From: Stenotrophomonas sp. UBA2629
GTDB taxonomy: Bacteria; Pseudomonadota; Gammaproteobacteria; Xanthomonadales; Xanthomonadaceae
Direction: 5' to 3'
Length of the DNA: 64,000 nt
Assembly: GCA_002359895.1 (NCBI GenBank)
Contig: DEOB01000010.1
Location: forward strand, 508,921-572,920
The position numbers were made by a program, and so were the translations under genes. Position 1 is the first letter of the stretch, and every line of letters begins with the position of its first letter. Shown piece after piece: positions 62,083 to 64,000 of the stretch. The notes beneath the pieces are model-generated. The model did not search any database. It was not told the DNA's origin and saw only the letters and a list, made by a program, of their open reading frames with translations.

Positions 62083-63024
62083 ATGAAGACGCCGGCTTCC
62101 GTTACATCCGCGCCCGTTGATCACAGCAGCCAAGGGCAGGACGGTATCCGCCCGCAACTGGCTGAATTGATCGCGCTGAGGCGTAGCGCCACGCAAGGGC
62201 GGCAGGCACGACGTGGGCACTACGCGGTGAGCGGGCGTGCGGCATCGATGATGCGCGGGCGCGGCATGGAGTACGCCGAGTCGCGCGAGTATGTGGCCGG
62301 TGATGATGCCCGCCATATCGATTGGAAACTCACCGCGCGCACCGACGCCACGCATACCAAAACATTCCAGACCGAACGCGAGCGGGTGACGCTGTTGGTG
62401 GCCGACACCGCGACAGCGCTGTACTTCGGTACGCGGGTGCGCTTCAAGTCGGTGCAGGCCGCGCGCGCAGGTGCCGTGGCGGCGTGGTCGGCGCTGCGTG
62501 ATGGTGACCGCTTGGCGGCCCTGCGCGGTTGTCGCCAGCAATCGCTGGTGCCACCTGCTGGCGGAACACGCGGCGCGTTACGGGTGTTGGACGCGCTCAG
62601 CCGGTGGTATGCCGAGCCACAGGCCGATGATGCGGGCCTGCAACTTGCCTTGGAGCGTGCCGCGCGCGTGCTGCATCCAGGCGCGCGTGCTGTAGTGCTG
62701 GCCGATCCGGCCAGCGCGGTCGCAGTGCCGGCTGCGGTGTGGTCGGCGCTGTCCATGCATGTGGAAGTGCAGTTGTTGCTGTTGGTGGATCCGCTGGAAG
62801 TGTCGCCGCCGCAATGTGTGTTGCCGGTGGCGACGGCGGCCGGACGGATGCGTTTCGATTTGGGGTCCGAGGCGGTACGCGGTGCATGGCATGACGCGTT
62901 GATCGGCCCGGTGGAAACATTGGCGCGGCAGCTGCCCGGTCGCCGCATCCGCGTCAGCACCTTGTGCAGTGACGACGCCAGTGATGCCTGGCTGGGCACG
63001 GCTGGCCTGCGGAGCCCGGCATGA
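62083..63024 (+). CDS. DUF58 domain protein
   Basis: A 313-residue protein containing the DUF58 signature (SREYVAGDDARHIDWKLTARTD followed by TFQTERERVTLLVADT), typically encoded next to MoxR ATPases. Function unknown; the DUF58 region resembles an incomplete VWA fold. Start at the ATG 62083. Its stop overlaps the DUF4381 gene (ATGA). Confidence 0.88.
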   Translation: MKTPASVTSAPVDHSSQGQDGIRPQLAELIALRRSATQGRQARRGHYAVSGRAASMMRGRGMEYAESREYVAGDDARHIDWKLTARTDATHTKTFQTERERVTLLVADTATALYFGTRVRFKSVQAARAGAVAAWSALRDGDRLAALRGCRQQSLVPPAGGTRGALRVLDALSRWYAEPQADDAGLQLALERAARVLHPGARAVVLADPASAVAVPAAVWSALSMHVEVQLLLLVDPLEVSPPQCVLPVATAAGRMRFDLGSEAVRGAWHDALIGPVETLARQLPGRRIRVSTLCSDDASDAWLGTAGLRSPA

Positions 63025-63476
63025 TTGGCGCGCAACTGCCATTGCGTGATGTGCACCTGCCTGCAGCGCCGGGCTGGTGGCCATTGGCGCCAGGCTGGTG
63101 GCTGGTGATCGCCGCAATCGTGTTGGTGGTAGCGCTGATCACGATCTTCTATGTGCGAAGGACGCGACGCCAGCGCCGTTGGGTACAGGTGTTCGATACG
63201 CAGCTGGCCGCCAGCCATGATGGCCCGGCACGTTTGGCTGCGGCCTCCGAATTACTGCGCCGCGCCTCCCGCCGGGTAGATGCACAGGCCGCCTTGCTGC
63301 ATGGCGAGCCGTGGCTGCGGTTTCTGGACGGCCGTAAGGGCGAGGCATTCAGTCGGGGCGAGGGACGAGTGTTGCTGGAAGGTGGCTTCCGCCCGCAGGT
63401 CGAGTCCGAAGCGGTGGAGCAGGCGTGTCGCTTGGCGCGTATACGCTTTCTCGAACTGATGGCGGGGCGGCGCTGA
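63021..63476 (+). CDS. DUF4381 domain membrane protein
   Basis: A 151-residue protein with one membrane helix (WWLVIAAIVLVVALITIFYV) followed by a basic segment RRTRRQRRW and a cytoplasmic helical domain. The LRDVHLPAAPGWWPLAPGWWLVI start is typical of DUF4381. It overlaps the DUF58 gene at its start and the next gene at its end (TGATG), so the operon is translationally tight. Confidence 0.88.
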   Translation: MIGAQLPLRDVHLPAAPGWWPLAPGWWLVIAAIVLVVALITIFYVRRTRRQRRWVQVFDTQLAASHDGPARLAAASELLRRASRRVDAQAALLHGEPWLRFLDGRKGEAFSRGEGRVLLEGGFRPQVESEAVEQACRLARIRFLELMAGRR

Positions 63477-64000
63477 TGCAGGCCCTGCTCGATCTGTTGC
63501 CCGCGTGGTGGCCTGAGTTTGCGTGGCCTTGGCTGTGGGCATTGCTGCCGCTGCCTTTGTTGATGCATTGGTGGCCGCTGCGTGAGGAAAATGCCCCCGC
63601 ATTGCGCGTGCCTTATGACCCTGCACGTCTTCATCTGCAGGCGGCACAGGGACGCGGTGGTGCGTGGATTGGCACGCTGTTGTTGTGGCTGGCCTGGTTG
63701 TTTTTGTGTGCCGCTGCCGCCCGCCCGCAGCAACTGGGGGAACCGGTGGAACCGCCCCGGCAGACGCGGCAGATGATGTTGGCGGTGGATCTGTCCGGCA
63801 GCATGGATGAGCCCGACATGCAGCTCGGCGGTCGCATCGTCGATCGCCTCACCGCCGCCAAGGCGGTGCTTGCCGATTTTCTGGATCGGCGCGAAGGCGA
63901 CCGCATTGGTCTGGTGGTGTTCGGCCAGCGTGCCTATGCGCTTACCCCACTCACGACAGACCGGGCAACCGTGCGCGAGCAACTGCGTGACAGTGTGGTT
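63476..64000 (+). CDS. VWA domain membrane protein (BatA-like), truncated by window edge
   Basis: The first 175 residues of a protein that continues past the right edge. It begins MQALLDLLPAWWPEF, has hydrophobic helices (WPWLWALLPLPLLMH and IGTLLLWLAWLFLCAAAA), and then a VWA domain with the MIDAS motif MLAVDLSGSMDEPD. It belongs to the MoxR/BatA group that forms periplasmic or membrane complexes linked to stress tolerance. Start at the ATG 63476, which overlaps the DUF4381 stop. Confidence 0.88.
   Translation, partial: MQALLDLLPAWWPEFAWPWLWALLPLPLLMHWWPLREENAPALRVPYDPARLHLQAAQGRGGAWIGTLLLWLAWLFLCAAAARPQQLGEPVEPPRQTRQMMLAVDLSGSMDEPDMQLGGRIVDRLTAAKAVLADFLDRREGDRIGLVVFGQRAYALTPLTTDRATVREQLRDSVV

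Overview
The window is a 64 kb stretch of a high-GC gammaproteobacterial chromosome, most likely from the Xanthomonadaceae/Lysobacteraceae (Stenotrophomonas, Pseudoxanthomonas or Xanthomonas-like). I infer this from gene order and product type rather than from a database match: an mpl/LON-domain pair, a hemL-thiE-rubredoxin cluster, zapA followed by 6S RNA and the 5-formyl-THF cyclo-ligase gene, mrcA divergent from pilMNOPQ, type B L31 beside gltA, and many GC-rich palindromic repeats between genes. Most of it is dense core genome. I see no prophage, intact insertion sequence, complete tRNA, rRNA operon or CRISPR array.

Layout. 0.2-9.8 kb: peptidoglycan recycling (mpl), a LON-domain protein, a DedA-PAP2-LssY membrane fusion, a small kinase overlapping a DUF2867-like gene, a lipoprotein, an SDR, a voltage-gated ion channel with a C-terminal Cys-rich tail, and argD. 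9.8-16.9 kb: a gene-poor 500 bp stretch, then one 6.6 kb gene for a giant Ig/fibronectin-repeat autotransporter ending in a strong terminator. 17-25.3 kb: HAD hydrolase, azurin, hemL, thiE, rubredoxin, SirB1-type protein, DUF192 lipoprotein, rpiA, EVE protein, folate cyclo-ligase, 6S RNA, zapA and a ZapB-like gene. 25.4-35.1 kb: UPF0149 protein and pepP, then on the other strand pepQ, PilZ plus DUF1631, and the tightly packed rph-VOC-rdgB-hemW operon. 35.2-40.9 kb: yicC, gmk, rpoZ, spoT, a non-coding 760 bp region and ridA.

41-47 kb: an AraC-type regulator divergent from a beta-helix lipoprotein, a diheme cytochrome c lipoprotein and a TonB-dependent receptor, probably one envelope system of unknown substrate. 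47-53 kb: an 88-bp tandem repeat array, recG, a nucleoside hydrolase, rpmE2, gltA and an unidentified gene. 53-64 kb: mrcA, pilMNOPQ (type IV pilus alignment complex and secretin), then a MoxR/DUF58/DUF4381/VWA operon running off the right edge.

The most unusual element is non-coding. Between spoT and ridA there are three ungapped copies of a ~102 bp module. Each carries a DnaA-box-like TTTTCCACA (TTCTCCACA in the first copy) and, exactly 37 bp later, an inverted perfect DnaA box (TGTGGATAA), with further conserved blocks at fixed offsets. It resembles a DnaA-titration or regulatory locus more than a gene. Other points of interest are the beta-helix/diheme/TonB cassette, the paired-cysteine modules of the giant autotransporter, the degenerate PAP2 active site in the DedA fusion, and the several families of dispersed palindromic repeats.
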